From the NCBI RefSeq assembly GCF_035582795.1, contig NC_134368.1:10875501-10939500 (forward strand): a DNA stretch of 64,000 bases, written 5' to 3'. The stretch is from Mycteria americana. Its lineage: Eukaryota > Chordata > Aves > Ciconiiformes > Ciconiidae. The position numbers were made by a program, and so were the translations under genes. Positions 23,316 to 34,605 of the stretch are shown here, piece by piece (the first letter of the stretch is position 1; every line of letters begins with the position of its first letter). The notes under the pieces were generated by a model. The model saw only the letters and a program-made list of their open reading frames with translations, made no database searches and was not told where the DNA came from.

Positions 23316-26300
23316 GTAAGTATTTTACGACTCAGTGCAAACCTGATTCTGAAAACGTGTTCTTTATGGTTCCTCTAGAAATGGTTTTAAGAGTTTGTAG
23401 TAAACACGCTGGAACATAAGCATATTAAAACTTCATGTAACTTCATGTTCTGTGATACGTCAGATTTTTAATCTCTCTAGGTGCTAGGAATAGTTCAGAA
23501 AAGCTTACAATGTGAGCAGAAACCCGATGTAATTGTGAACTAGTCTTCTCACTTGCAAAGCAGGACAGTACGTTTTTTCTTTGTGAGCCAAGTGTAAGAG
23601 ACCTGGGGTGATGTCTTTTCCTTGACGCGATGCGTTCAGGTAGGAATGACCCGTACCACCATTTGATGCGTATTACAGCCTTTGCGGGGAGTGTTTTGTG
23701 TCTCCTTGTGTGCTTTCATTGGTGCTGCAAAGATGAGGGCCACGTTAGTATTACTGCTATAGAAAATGCTACGGCTTTGTTCTCTCTTAGACTCAACGAA
23801 AGCGCCGTGGAGGAGCAGCTAATTCTAGGCAAGCTCGGAAACGAAACAGGCTGGTGGCTTCTACTGCAGAAATGGCTTCAGAAGCAGAGCCAATAGAACT
23901 TGAAGAAAGTGGTAAGCTTTCTCTTTAACTTGGGAAGAACATAAACTGCTTCTGGAGGGTTGGGGTCCCACTTAATGTATGTGTTTGCCAGTTTCTAAGC
24001 CCTTTACTGGGGAGGAAGGGAAACCTCGGATTTTAGAAAGGGTCTAGCATGGCACCTCTAAACAGCAAGCCTACTGACAGCGGGTTTAGTTTGTTACTGA
24101 GGTGCGGTACGTTCACTACTAGTGATAGGTGAGTTGTGTAAGAAAGGTACTCAAGTGCTGCTCCAACATCTGAATGTCTGCTCTGATGAGCTGGGAGTTG
24201 TGGCAGCTGCCACTACAGATAGTGGCAAACTCAGTTTGGCAGCTCCCAAGTTTTAAGAAGGTAATTGAAAGTTTGTCATTAGTCATCGTGCCCCATCCCT
24301 CAAGGGAACATTTACAGCATGGTACTGTAAAATTATTCTGTCATATATGATTCATGTTTTATCCTGTGTGATAAACGTTCTCCTATGTTAGATGAAAAAG
24401 CCCTTGCTGTGTACCTCCCACAAGCTGTTGTCATACAACAGAACTGTATGAGGAGCTCAGCTGCTGTTCCTCTTGCATTGCAACTTGCAGAAGACAGTGG
24501 TGGTCGTGCTCTAGGTGGGCTGTTGAGGGCAAAGCTCGAGTGGAAAGTTGGATACGTTCCTGAAGAGAAGAGGGATAGGGCAAGGTTGAATCATACCTCA
24601 GGCTGTTCTATAGTGGCAGGCAATTTTATTCCTCTGCGATCTCTGATCTTGATTCTAACATTGTGTTTTGAAGCTGGTGAAGAAGTAGTAGATCTCACAT
24701 GTGAATCTTCTGATCCCGTAGTCGTTGATCTAACGCACAATGATTCTGTTGTGGTAAGTAGTGAATGGCACACTTATCTAAATCTTGTGGTCCAATCAGT
24801 TTTGTATTGCGCTCCCTGATAGAATCGGACTTTAAGGGTGAGTTTTAAGTTCCAAGTTGACTTGTCAGTGCATGAAAGCCATGCATTACAGGTCAACATA
24901 GAAGCTGCTCTGCAGGTGCACTTTGGAGGAGTGGAGAGGGTAATCTAGAATAGCTTGTTGCTCGAGAACTTGGGGAGAATGTGTACCGGTCATGGGTAAT
25001 GTAGCGTAAGGAGATGCAATTTAAAGTTGAAGCTATTCCAGATATATCAAAGGTATAGGCCAATGATTTAAATAAAAAGTAAAAGAGAGGACAGTTAGTG
25101 TTTGACTTCACAGATATGAAGTGTTTAGCTGCAATGTCAGTTTAAGGTTCTCCTGTCAGAGAGATGCCAAGCGCAAGTGTAGCTGACCGTGGTACAAACC
25201 AGTTCAGCTTATTACTCCAAGAAGTCTTAAAAAATATCCACTTTTTTCACTACTATTTTAAAGCTAGAATAGTATTCGATCCAGTCCACAGCGTAGCTTA
25301 TAACCTCAGTTTTGGGATGCCACTGCTGCCGTGCGGAACCAGAAAGGAGCAGCAGGAATAGCACGGGGGTATCTCCTGCTGGGATTGTTCCTGAGCCTTT
25401 GCAAAGGAAAGGCCTGGAACTTTACAACATAATCTGCATTGGCCCAGCTCCAGTTCCACCCAAGACAATAGCAGGTTTGGGGCTGGTTTTTTTTTTTTCT
25501 TTGGCAGCTGTTAATCTAATATGAAGTGCTTGTGGATATCACACCTGAATTTGCCTGTGCGAGGGAGAAAGAGGGAAAGAATCTCCTCCAGCCTAAGTCA
25601 AATTAGGGTACTGACACTGGGGAGCAGGGAGGAGGGTGTTCAGATGGTTCAGAAGCTGCCTCCGTTCCTATCCCTCTGCAGCAGCGTGAGCGGAACCAGA
25701 AGCAGCCACTCACTTGTTTTCAGAGCAGCAGCTAATTTACTACTACTTTTAACGTTCTTAATCAAGATAAGAGAGTGATATCTTACCATTCTTAGCTTGT
25801 TTTGTTGTAATGCTTAGCTTATCTGGTGTTTGTATGTAACACTGGGGGTGCACACCAAAGCCTAATTGTATTTTCTTTTTCTCTCCCTTCCCATATATAT
25901 TGATGCAAGATTGTTGAAGGTGAGTTGACGTTTTACAATTGATAATGGAATTGCCCTAAACTTGAGGTTTTTTTCTTTTCCAACAAACTTGAGCAGCATG
26001 GATTGAAACAGCATTTACCAAAAGACAAAGGACAGTGCTAAAGTGTCTGGCCAACGCCTTGGAGAATGGATCCAATCTGTGTTTGATAGTTGCTGTCAGA
26101 GCTTGTAGAAAGTACCTGAAACAAAACACAGCAAAGCTGCTCAAAATACGTTTTCTTATTTTCCAAATACAGAAGTTGAGTCAGCCCAAAGTCGATAATG
26201 ATTTCAATTAGCACTTTTAGCACTGGAATATCTGCTTTGAATAAGAAGGTGCCGAAAGGCTTTTTTAGCCTGTATTGCAGTGAAGGAACTAAGGAAGAAG

Positions 26301-29300
26301 GTTATTTGTGGTCATAGTATTGACTTTCATTATCTAGTCTAACACACCTCAAAGTTAGTACTGAGAAGCATTAACAAGTGTGGATTTTTTTTTCTACTTT
26401 TGGTGTTACAATAGTTATAGGTATAAAGAAGTTAATCCTTTACACCTTTTAGACCCTGTTCTGTTTATAACATCTGAAATGTGTTAGTATGGTGTTAGCT
26501 GCGTACTTGGAATGTAATCTATTCTGTGCTCGGCATGAAGCCAGAGCAAGTAAAAAATACTTGCAATAAGAGTTGTAGGTGAATACTTATGCAGGAATTA
26601 ACTTTAATTTTGAGGCTATTTATGTAATTTTAATTGATTAGTGCTTGATTGTTGTTACATGTACACTGGAGTTGCAGAGATAATTATTGCATGCAGTTTC
26701 TAATTGTTAAAAAGCAAACAGCAGCTCTTTAACCTTTGGATGTTACAGACCAGGCAATTAAATTTATCTCCTTTTATCTTGGGCAGTATAGCTCCATTTT
26801 CAAGTTACCTTAACTCAGGAGGAAGATGACGAAAATGTCTAAGGAGACACTGCTTAAAGGATTTTTATAATTTCCAAGTACTGTTCTTAAAAATACTCAT
26901 TTTATAGAAACTGTCTTTGAGTGGGGAGGTTTGTTTTAACACAGACAAAAAGAGTGGAACAGTTTAGCATCATACCTGGATAGAGCAGTGAGGAACCACA
27001 GGAGCTCCATAATTTACATTTTTCGATTTAAACAGCTCTTCCATCACTTCTGAAACGTTCTGAACAAAGCACTCTGTGTTTTACCAGGCCTTTTTGTTGC
27101 GTATGTGCTACCTCACCATGCTACTTGGAAACTTAACTTCAGTCTGTCCCCCTCCCCACCCCCCATCACACAGCAATTCCTCAACATTATATCATAGCAT
27201 TCTCTGTTAGTAAGAATTGGGAGAGGTAGCTTCCCTTTATAGGGGAAATTTATTTGCAGGTAGTGTAACTATATGAAACTTATGACACCAAGAATCTTTA
27301 AGATCATGTTTTAGCTGTTTGTAGGGTGAATAGAGAAAATGGTTTGTGTCGATATGTAGCAGAATATTCACAATGTCTGGAAATGTTCAGCCTTAATATT
27401 TAGGAAATTAGTTTGTTTGCTTTCCACCCAGCTGAATATGATCCATTTAAAATATGAACCGTTACAGACTCTTTATAATCATGCATTTCAGGGATAGTTC
27501 CAGGGGGATATATATTGTATCTGACTTACCAAAATTAAATTACAGAGAATCAACGACAAAGGAGAAATCTCAGACTAAGAGGCCAGCGACAGTCGGACAG
27601 CTGTGTACTGAGTAGCGATGATGAAGATGAAACAAGAGATAATGATGTGTTTGTGACAGATAAAGTGTCTCGAGAATTGGGACCACTGGAAGATGAAACT
27701 GCAAGTTCAAAGTATGTATGCCTTATGACCTACCGAAGATTGAGTTTTGCTTTTCTTATACGTACAGGACTAAGTTATATTGCTATAGCCTGGCTTATCT
27801 TTGAAGTCTTAACTTATTCTAGTTAGTTCCCTCTTTCAGAGAGTGCAGTATCACATTTCGCATGATGACCAAATGATACTGTTTGCACTTTAGGATAAAA
27901 AGCCAGCCCTAGACAGATGTAGAGCTTTGCATACAGCCTTAAAGACGAGTGTTGGGGTATGGCAAGGAAGGAGGATTAGTCACAGGCCATAGTTCGTAAT
28001 TTGTTGCATTTACTTCTCATGCAAAGCTCTAGTACTGATGTTAGATATGGAAATATTTTCATTGGTGTTGATGAGGCTTCGTATCACAAGATCGGCAGGC
28101 AGCAGCCTGGCAGATGCCAGTAAAAACTGTTATTTATCCACTGCTTTTTTACACATTCACAGTCTTTACACAGTACCAGTTAACTGCCTTTTTTTCTCAG
28201 AGCGGTAATCGTTCTTCCCAAGGCATACTTGCAAGGCGATTGTGGAGGTAATACTGTTACGGCCAGTTTTTGTTCTGTCCCGTGTATGTCATGGAGCTCT
28301 GATATGTTTGCATGTGAGATGGTGATCTCGCTGTTTGGGTCAGGTGCCTGCGCAGTAAAGACCCCATTCTGCAAAGAAACAGTAAACTCCTGCTGTAGGA
28401 GTACTCCGTTGTGTTAAGTAAGACGCAATGTATTAGACTAATTAAATGAAATTGGGTGACTAGGGAAGATGAAGAACATGAGAATTGTGGTATAAATGTT
28501 TTTTAAAGTGTTTGGGGGGGAAAATACAGGTTTTAATAAAGCTGCTGTGCTTTGAGCCTTTTAGATTACTGGAAGGCGATGTAGGAGAGAACTTGGGTAT
28601 GGAAATTTTCAGTATCAGGTCTTAGATATGCCACCTAAAGGGCTTCTGCTGTTCTAAAACATAGTGCATTTTGCCAGTGGATTTGCAGGTTTTTAAATTT
28701 TGGTTGTTAAGTATGTAGGTGACTAAATCCCACTAATTAGTTAATATAGAAACCTAATGTTTTGTTCCTTCAATCTCAAGCTTCTCTGTTAAAGAATGTG
28801 CCTTCCTGCTCTGTTCAGGTAAGGCTGAAACAATTCAGTGCTGCAGCATTTAACATTGACAAAAAGGTACTGATGCTGGAGATTACAGAGTACCACTGTA
28901 GATGGCTCTGTGTCAGTGTTAGACTACTCTTGCTGACACAACGGTTATCATCAGTTGTAATTATTTACTGAGTTGGTATTATAGCTGCTGCATAAAGAAT
29001 TTGAGTAGTAAAAATAGGAGAATTAATGGAGTTAAATTATGTATGTGAAACTAGGGTAGACAGTAGTGCTCGCTGCTTGAACTTAAGATTATGGGATAAA
29101 GGATATCTGATGCATTCTATTCCGGTTTAATTAATAAATTACAAACTGTTGCTTAGCATGGGCAGTGACATAATAAAGCCAAGTGTTTATGGTAAAGACT
29201 TATGAAAGCAGCTTACTGTGATGATTTCAAGTAGAGATTAATTGGTAAATAAAAGTTGCAGGAAGCTCTTTCTCTTTCTGATAGAGAATATTATTCAGCA

Positions 29301-30519
29301 CTTAGTATGACACATTCCTTACGCAGAATAGCTATGTCTGTTAGTACGTGTGTGTGCAACACAGCCGTCCTGGAGACTGAAGGCAGGAGAGGTACATCTG
29401 TAACCGAAGCTCGGTAACAGCCACCGAGTCGGTCTTTCCTTCTCTGAGCTAGAAATTTATTTTTTAATATTTCCTCACATTAGTGTGTTCCTGCCCTACA
29501 TTTTCTAAGGAAGGCGTTCTTGGTATATGACTATGTTACTGGGCTGGGATGTTGCTAAATTAGAACAGGGGATGTTTTAACTTCTGACAACCGCTTTCAC
29601 TTCTGGAAAGGACAGCTAGATGGGTATGTTACAAAACTCTTCTGTATGACCTGTTGAAGGCTACTACTGCCATACGTATACTGCACAGTGCTGTAGACTG
29701 CTGTTACTTCTAATAATGGAGCAGGGTGACTAATTGCATCTTCCCCCTACTGAAACCTGAGATGCTGTTCCCTTTTGGCAAGGCAGACCCTAACTACTTA
29801 GTAAATGCACCGGACGGAGAGAGTTAAAGGCACGCAGGGCTCTTCAGATGAAATGCGTCATGGCTCGTCTGTGCAGCCGGATGATTACATGCCGTTTGAT
29901 GTATCGGTAACCCTCAATGCACGGTGCAATTAATGGATGTGTGTTCTTTCTGGTTTGTTCTCTCTCCCACAAGGCCGTCTGGTACCGTTAGCTGTCCGAT
30001 TTGCATGGATGGCTACTCGGAGGTAAGGATCCCCATGTTGTCATTGTTTCTTTTTGGTTGGAGGGAGAAGGGGGCAGAGGGTGAGCTGTGCAGCTCTGTT
30101 GGGTTATGTGGGACACTACAGACAGCTGGCTTGAAGTACAGACCTTGGATTTAAGGTGAAACTAGCTTGTACCTCAAAGCCAGTTCTTCGTGGTGCACGT
30201 AGCGGGAGAAACACTTTCCAAGACGGCACTGAACGGTCTTTGGGTTCCTTATTATTGTAGTGGTAATGTCCTGATCCCGGATGCTCCAAGGCCTATTTGC
30301 CTGGTGCCCACAGAGCAGCAATGTTGAATTCTTCACTCCAAATACCTGTTGTGGTTTCTTTTCTTCCAGATCGTGCAAAGTGGACGACTGATTGTGTCAA
30401 CCAAATGCGGCCATGTCTTCTGCAGTCAGTGCCTCCGTGATTCCCTTCGGAATGCCAACTCTTGCCCAACCTGCAGGAAGAAACTCACTCACAGACAGTA
30501 TCATCCCATTTATATATGA
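23307..30519 (+). CDS. RNF4: RNF4 copy A, SUMO-targeted E3 ubiquitin ligase (RING finger protein 4)
   Basis: Joined exons 23307-23315, 23791-23911, 24674-24753, 25910-25919, 27546-27711, 29974-30022 and 30370-30519 give 585 nt and 194 residues, close to the 190 of human RNF4. RNF4 is a nuclear enzyme that binds poly-SUMO chains through SUMO-interacting motifs (SIMs) and ubiquitylates the modified target with a RING-bound E2, acting in PML body and DNA-damage pathways. Visible in order: a basic N-terminus (RKRRGG, residues 6-11); SIMs PIELEE (about 37-42), VVDLT (48-52), VVVDLT (59-64) and VVIVEE (69-74); an acidic SSDDEDE stretch; and a RING with C136, C139, C158, H160, C163, C166, C177 and C180, ending YHPIYI. 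Every splice site is GT-AG and every phase fits. The start ATG has A at -3. I see no defect; this is the functional copy. Confidence 0.95.
23791..23911 (+). CDS. RNF4: RNF4 A coding exon 2
   Basis: The acceptor is TCTCTCTTAG and the donor GTAAGC at 23912. The exon encodes the basic region (QRKRRGGAANSRQARKRNR) and the first SIM-like motif PIELEE, and ends in phase 1. Confidence 0.92.
24674..24753 (+). CDS. RNF4: RNF4 A coding exon 3
   Basis: The exon starts after GTTTTGAAG and ends before GTAAGT at 24754. It encodes SIM2 and SIM3 (EEVVDLTCESSDPVVVDLTH) and the start of SIM4, and ends in phase 0. Confidence 0.93.
25910..25919 (+). CDS. RNF4: RNF4 A coding micro-exon (10 nt)
   Basis: Exon ATTGTTGAAG lies between the acceptor GATGCAAG and the donor GTGAGT. 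It supplies Ile-Val-Glu plus one base of the next Glu and so completes SIM4 (VVIVEE). Without it the neighbouring exons do not join in frame. A pyrimidine-rich tract (TTTTCTTTTTCTCTCCCTTC) lies upstream. Confidence 0.85.
27546..27711 (+). CDS. RNF4: RNF4 A coding exon 5 (linker and acidic region)
   Basis: The acceptor is AAATTACAG and the donor GTATGT at 27712. The exon encodes the linker between the SIMs and the RING, including SCVLSSDDEDETRDNDVFVT, which parallels the SCVVSSDDEE segment of human RNF4. It ends in phase 2. It is the exon that is damaged in copy B. Confidence 0.93.
29974..30022 (+). CDS. RNF4: RNF4 A coding exon 6 (RING, first part)
   Basis: The exon encodes PSGTVSCPICMDGYSE with the first zinc ligands C136 and C139. 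The acceptor is TCCCACAAG and the donor GTAAGG. The matching exon in copy B is identical. Confidence 0.95.
30370..30519 (+). CDS. RNF4: RNF4 A terminal coding exon (RING, second part)
   Basis: After the acceptor TTCTTCCAG the exon encodes IVQSGRLIVSTKCGHVFCSQ and the remaining zinc ligands through CPTC, and ends YHPIYI with TGA at 30517-30519. It is identical to the copy B exon. Confidence 0.95.
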   Translation: MVQSGRLIVSTKCGHVFCSQCLRDSLRNANSCPTCRKKLTHRQYHPIYI

Positions 30520-33265
30520 GTACTACTATTTCTCAGGACAGACTCAACTGGAGTTTGGGGAAAAAATGTCATGTTTTCAGTGCTCTGAAGATTTAAAGAG
30601 CAGCAGGTTGTGCACACATCCAAATAAAACTGGTTTTTTTGGAGAATGACTTGTACATATATAGACAGCTTTTTTATGGTCCAAGCTGCTTCTTGTTATG
30701 TCCCTGGTGATAATGTTAAATTTATGACTGTCTCTAAACTAGACCAGCAGCCTATATCAGAAAGGAAGCAGCTAATCCATTTCCTTTTACTTTTTTAATG
30801 CCTAAATAAGAGGGGTCTGAATATTTTGTTATTTCTTACTCTTTAAATTATTCCCACCGTCACGTACGGATATGGAGAAGTTACCTTTGAAAATACAGAT
30901 GAACAATTTGCCATTTCATTACACTTTTTTGTTTTTATCCTGTAAGAAGCTCATGACTATAGTGCTTTCTGCTGTACCATCTTTGCCCAAGTAGAGTAAG
31001 TTCTGTAACGATGGATCGTTTTGTCTTAAATCAATATTTTCATTGACAACCAGGGTCACGCAATAAAATAACCTGCTGTTAACCAGCAATCAGGTTTTCT
31101 AAGCAGAAGGCTTGAACATGTAGATGTCTTTATGAACTCCGTGAGATCTAAAGTACGTAGACAAATTGCGACATGTACAATGTGAAAACATTTCTTTGAT
31201 TGTTTTAACTGCCAAGAATTCTTGTGTTTGAATTACAACGCTGAATTTATTTTCTAATGGGGTGAGATGGTCTCTTGGGTTTACTACTGGTCTGTAGCGC
31301 GCTCTCCTGATAACTAAGGAGAATGTAGTCTTCTCTAGGCTTGCTAGTGATGAATAAGAAGCAAATTGTATGCTTGCCTCTTGTCAGCTGAATACCAAAC
31401 TACCGACAGACCTTCTTCCTGTATCAAGTGTACCCAGCGGAATGCTTAAAGTTCAGTATGCTCCCTTTGCTGTTCTCTTCAGTTGTTGTGCTGACACCTG
31501 ACTGGTGTTAGCCTGGTGCATAGGATTAAGAATTAAATCTTGGATTTAATTGCCATGGATTTAGGAAGTGGAGGCTTTAAAAGATGTTTGGTAGCAATCT
31601 TGACTTGGGAGCTTTTTCAGAGAGAAGTTTAATCTCCCTTTGCCCTGTAGGTTGTCCAGCTTTCTTTAAAAGTGCATTTTTTAAAAAAGAAGTCAGATAC
31701 ATGTCCTAGGAGAGAGCATTCCTCTGTTGAAGCAAGACAGGATGACGCAGGGTTATGCACTGTTATCTGGTCACTTCCCTCCCCTTGCCCCCCCAGGACT
31801 GAGTTATAAATGTCTGCTTTAAACCTGTTACAGCGAAAATCTGCAAGCTGATGTGGAATCCCAGATGAGCTGATACAAACAGGATTATAGTAATTAAATG
31901 TAGATGAGATGATTAAAATCAGTATTTTATGATCCACATATGCAGTAGCAGCATCTATGAAGGTTGAAATGCAGTCTATAAAAAAAAAAGTCCAAAATTA
32001 AACTTTAGATGCCTTTTGGCAGTTGGTTGATGATGATAAACCATGAGAAGCACCATTCTGTGCCCTGGTGCAGCACAATTATAGGATGCGTTCAGTTAAC
32101 ATGGATATCCGATGTGTCTTTGATAACCTGTCCTAGGGATCTGTAGGAAGCTTTTAATTAAAGCAACTCTTCTAATTAGCTGTCTCAAGTTCTGTATTGA
32201 ATATTGCAACCCAAAAGTAAAGGTTTTTTTCATTAGGATGTTTAGGGATGTTTTGGGATGTAGTAATACAGACAGAGCTTTGTTCCATAAAGGCTAGCTT
32301 AAGAAATGCAATACCATCCCCACCCTTCTCTGGAATAGCTTTGGTTCAGCCCTGTTGCCAGGAATATGCAGTTTCTGCAGCGTGGCAATATTGTAACTAC
32401 TAAAAAGTTTACACATGTCTAGTTCCTGTGTGCTCCCGTGGGTAATACAAACTACAACCGAGGACTACAGCAGTCTTGGGATAGTGTGGTGACAACAACA
32501 GCTGGAATCTGGGTCCCCAAAACTGTAGAAACTATCAAACAGTATGAAAGATTGCTTAAAGCATTAATTGCATGAAGAGAAGTGGCCCAACATTAAAACT
32601 GACAAGATATTTATGGGCCACAGAAACAGCTTCCTCCCAATAGCTTAGGAAAAAAAAAAAAAGAAAAAAAAAAAAAGAATTACGGCCAGGTTTCCTTGGG
32701 GGGCTACTGCACGAGAGGGAGGATAAGAGGAAGATTTAAGGGATTACCTCGGGGGTGAGGGTGAGTCACGTATCTGTGCATCTTTCATAGCGTACTAGCC
32801 ATAGCCTAAAATGACTTTGCACAACTCCCTCCATGTAAATATCACTTTATAGTTTGTGTCTCAATAAATAGATCTAATTGAAATTTAGATACCACAAACT
32901 ATAAAATATTTAACAAAGAAGTTTTTAGCTTTTGTGTGCCCTGTGAAGTACCATGAATTTTGTGCATCTCGGAATGAATTTTAAGTCTCAATACATGGAA
33001 AAATACTAAATTGCATTACACACTTTTTTTAGGGGGAAAAAAAAAACCCAACACAATATATTTGAGTTCCACTGATGTTTCACATTGGCAAGAAGTGATA
33101 GATAATATAAAGATTTTTTCATTATGTAAATGTATGTCTTGTTGTATATAGTTCCATTTTTCCTGTATTTAATTGTATTCATGTCTGTCTGTCCCATCTA
33201 TGTTGGACTCTGCTGGTAGGCAAACAGTTCTTTTAACAAGTGGAATAAAACCATTGATTTGATCA
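30520..33265 (+). other. RNF4: RNF4 copy A 3'UTR (long form)
   Basis: After the stop, AATAAA occurs at 30623, 31062 and 33244. The last, in a context reading GTGGAATAAAACCATT, looks like a terminal signal and gives a 3'UTR of about 2.7 kb. The first 590 bases are shared with copy B; the rest (31109 onward) is unique to copy A. An A-rich run lies at 32649-32678. The extent is inferred from signals alone. Confidence 0.45.
33244..33249 (+). promoter_or_regulatory. RNF4: Candidate distal poly(A) signal of RNF4 A
   Basis: AATAAA is followed within 25-40 bases by T- and GT-rich text. Use of the proximal AATAAA at 31062 would give a transcript lacking about 2.2 kb of 3'UTR. Confidence 0.45.
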
Positions 33266-34208
33266 GTCAAAGTGCTCGTTCTTTTAATCACACTGCCTTA
33301 ATTGATTTTTGGGGAAAAAAAAAATCCTCAATCCCCAAACTTTTGGGTTCTTTTGGCCAGCGTGTGTTGTGTGGGGAAAAGGAGAAAGATGCTGCCTGGG
33401 AGGGACGAGGGGAGGCCGGGGCGCAGTCCTGCTCGAGGCTGGGGCAGGGAGGTGCAGTGGTGGGCTCACGCGTGGGGGGAGCCCGGGAGCTGGCGACAGA
33501 GAGGGCTCGCTTTAGAGGACGGCAGGGGGTTGGGGTATCGCCCTGCTGTGGTGTTGTTGGCGAAGCTCACGTTGCCTCTTGCATGCACGTCACGTATGAA
33601 ACACGGTGCTGGGGAGAGGGCGAGGAGGAACGCTGAGGAGAGGACCAGGCACGTAGCGGGTTGAAAGTCACCATAAAGCTTATTTTATTTCTTCTCCAAA
33701 CAAACGAACGAAGTATCTGTTGTTGCCTTGAAGTTCTTTTCCTGTCCCTCTTATTTGTCTTTCCTGCTTACATTTTTATGAAGTTCTTCACTTTAAGGAA
33801 AAGAAGAAAAAAACCCCATTTCTCTTCAGGTTGGCCATTTTTGTGTGTGTAAGCAACTTATAGAGCATGTTGACCAGAATCGTTTCCATATGCAAATGCA
33901 CTGCATTAGAGGTCTACTCGTAATCTGATTTATTCAGTTGGTCTTAGAACAAGTGTTTTATGAGGGACCTGAACAGCTGCTGTGTGAGTAAATGCATTAT
34001 TCTGAATTATGCTGCTGCTAATAGCGCTCATGAAGTGCGTATGTTTGCTGTTGATCCTTGTTTACGGCAGACTGATGCCTTTCTGCAGCTTCCAGTTGCA
34101 TTGTTCTTCTTCCCTACCCTGTCTGCCCGAGTTCTGGCTGTCCTGCGAAACAGCTTTACTCTCTGGTAAGAAGAGGTTTACCTGACTGGCAGTATTTCAA
34201 AACGAGTG
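33266..34208. other. Spacer between RNF4 A and copy B, with a GC-rich block
   Basis: The block 33380-33660 is G-rich and has scattered CpGs and three overlapping open frames, which I regard as composition artefacts. The rest is ordinary AT-rich sequence. It has no clear counterpart in the sequence upstream of copy A. No promoter motif of the RNF4 island is repeated here. Confidence 0.4.
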
Positions 34209-34605
34209 TGCAAAGAGAACTCGCATTACCTGGACGCAGAATGTTATGGAAATGGTTGCCTCGGCAGGTCCTGTACTGAGGATGCGGGAGACCGAAAGTC
34301 AGTTCCTGGCTTTCTCTGATAGGGAGCAAACTGAGCCCTGGTCTTCTACATCCCAGGTGAGACCATAAGGCGATTTGCTCACATTTGCGAGGAACACTCT
34401 TGAGATACCATACATGTAAGTTTAGATTTTTTTTTAAGGCATTTCCTGTCACATGTAGCAGAAATCTTAAAACTGTCAAAACTGATTAGGTTCGTATTGG
34501 GAGAGGGAGTTACGCATAACAGTTCTGAAAATTTCATCCACTGTGGCCAGAATCTGCCTGTGGACTCACCGAGTGTTAAGTCTGGCACATAACAGGTAGT
34601 CTAAG

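Larger units (their letters stand above)
21212..31108 (+). repeat. RNF4 duplication, copy A
   Basis: This unit is repeated in direct orientation at 34209-43608. The left part (21212-22850) matches only in diverged colinear pieces, roughly 7-15% different by eye. From about 22870 to 26305 and from 29500 to 31108 the two copies differ by roughly 0.5%. The right edge is sharp: both copies share text up to CTAAGCAGA and then diverge. The segment 26310-29499 is represented in copy B by only about 490 bases. Confidence 0.9.

Noticed and set aside
23630..23896. 88-codon open frame on the + strand and its near-copy at 38836-39150
   Set aside because: It crosses the RNF4 exon 2 acceptor in another frame and is repeated only because the region is duplicated.
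24385..24819. 144-codon open frame in RNF4 A and its near-copy at 39591-40025
   Set aside because: It contains the real RNF4 exon 3 in frame but extends into introns on both sides. The splice sites and the known protein limit the coding part to 24674-24753.
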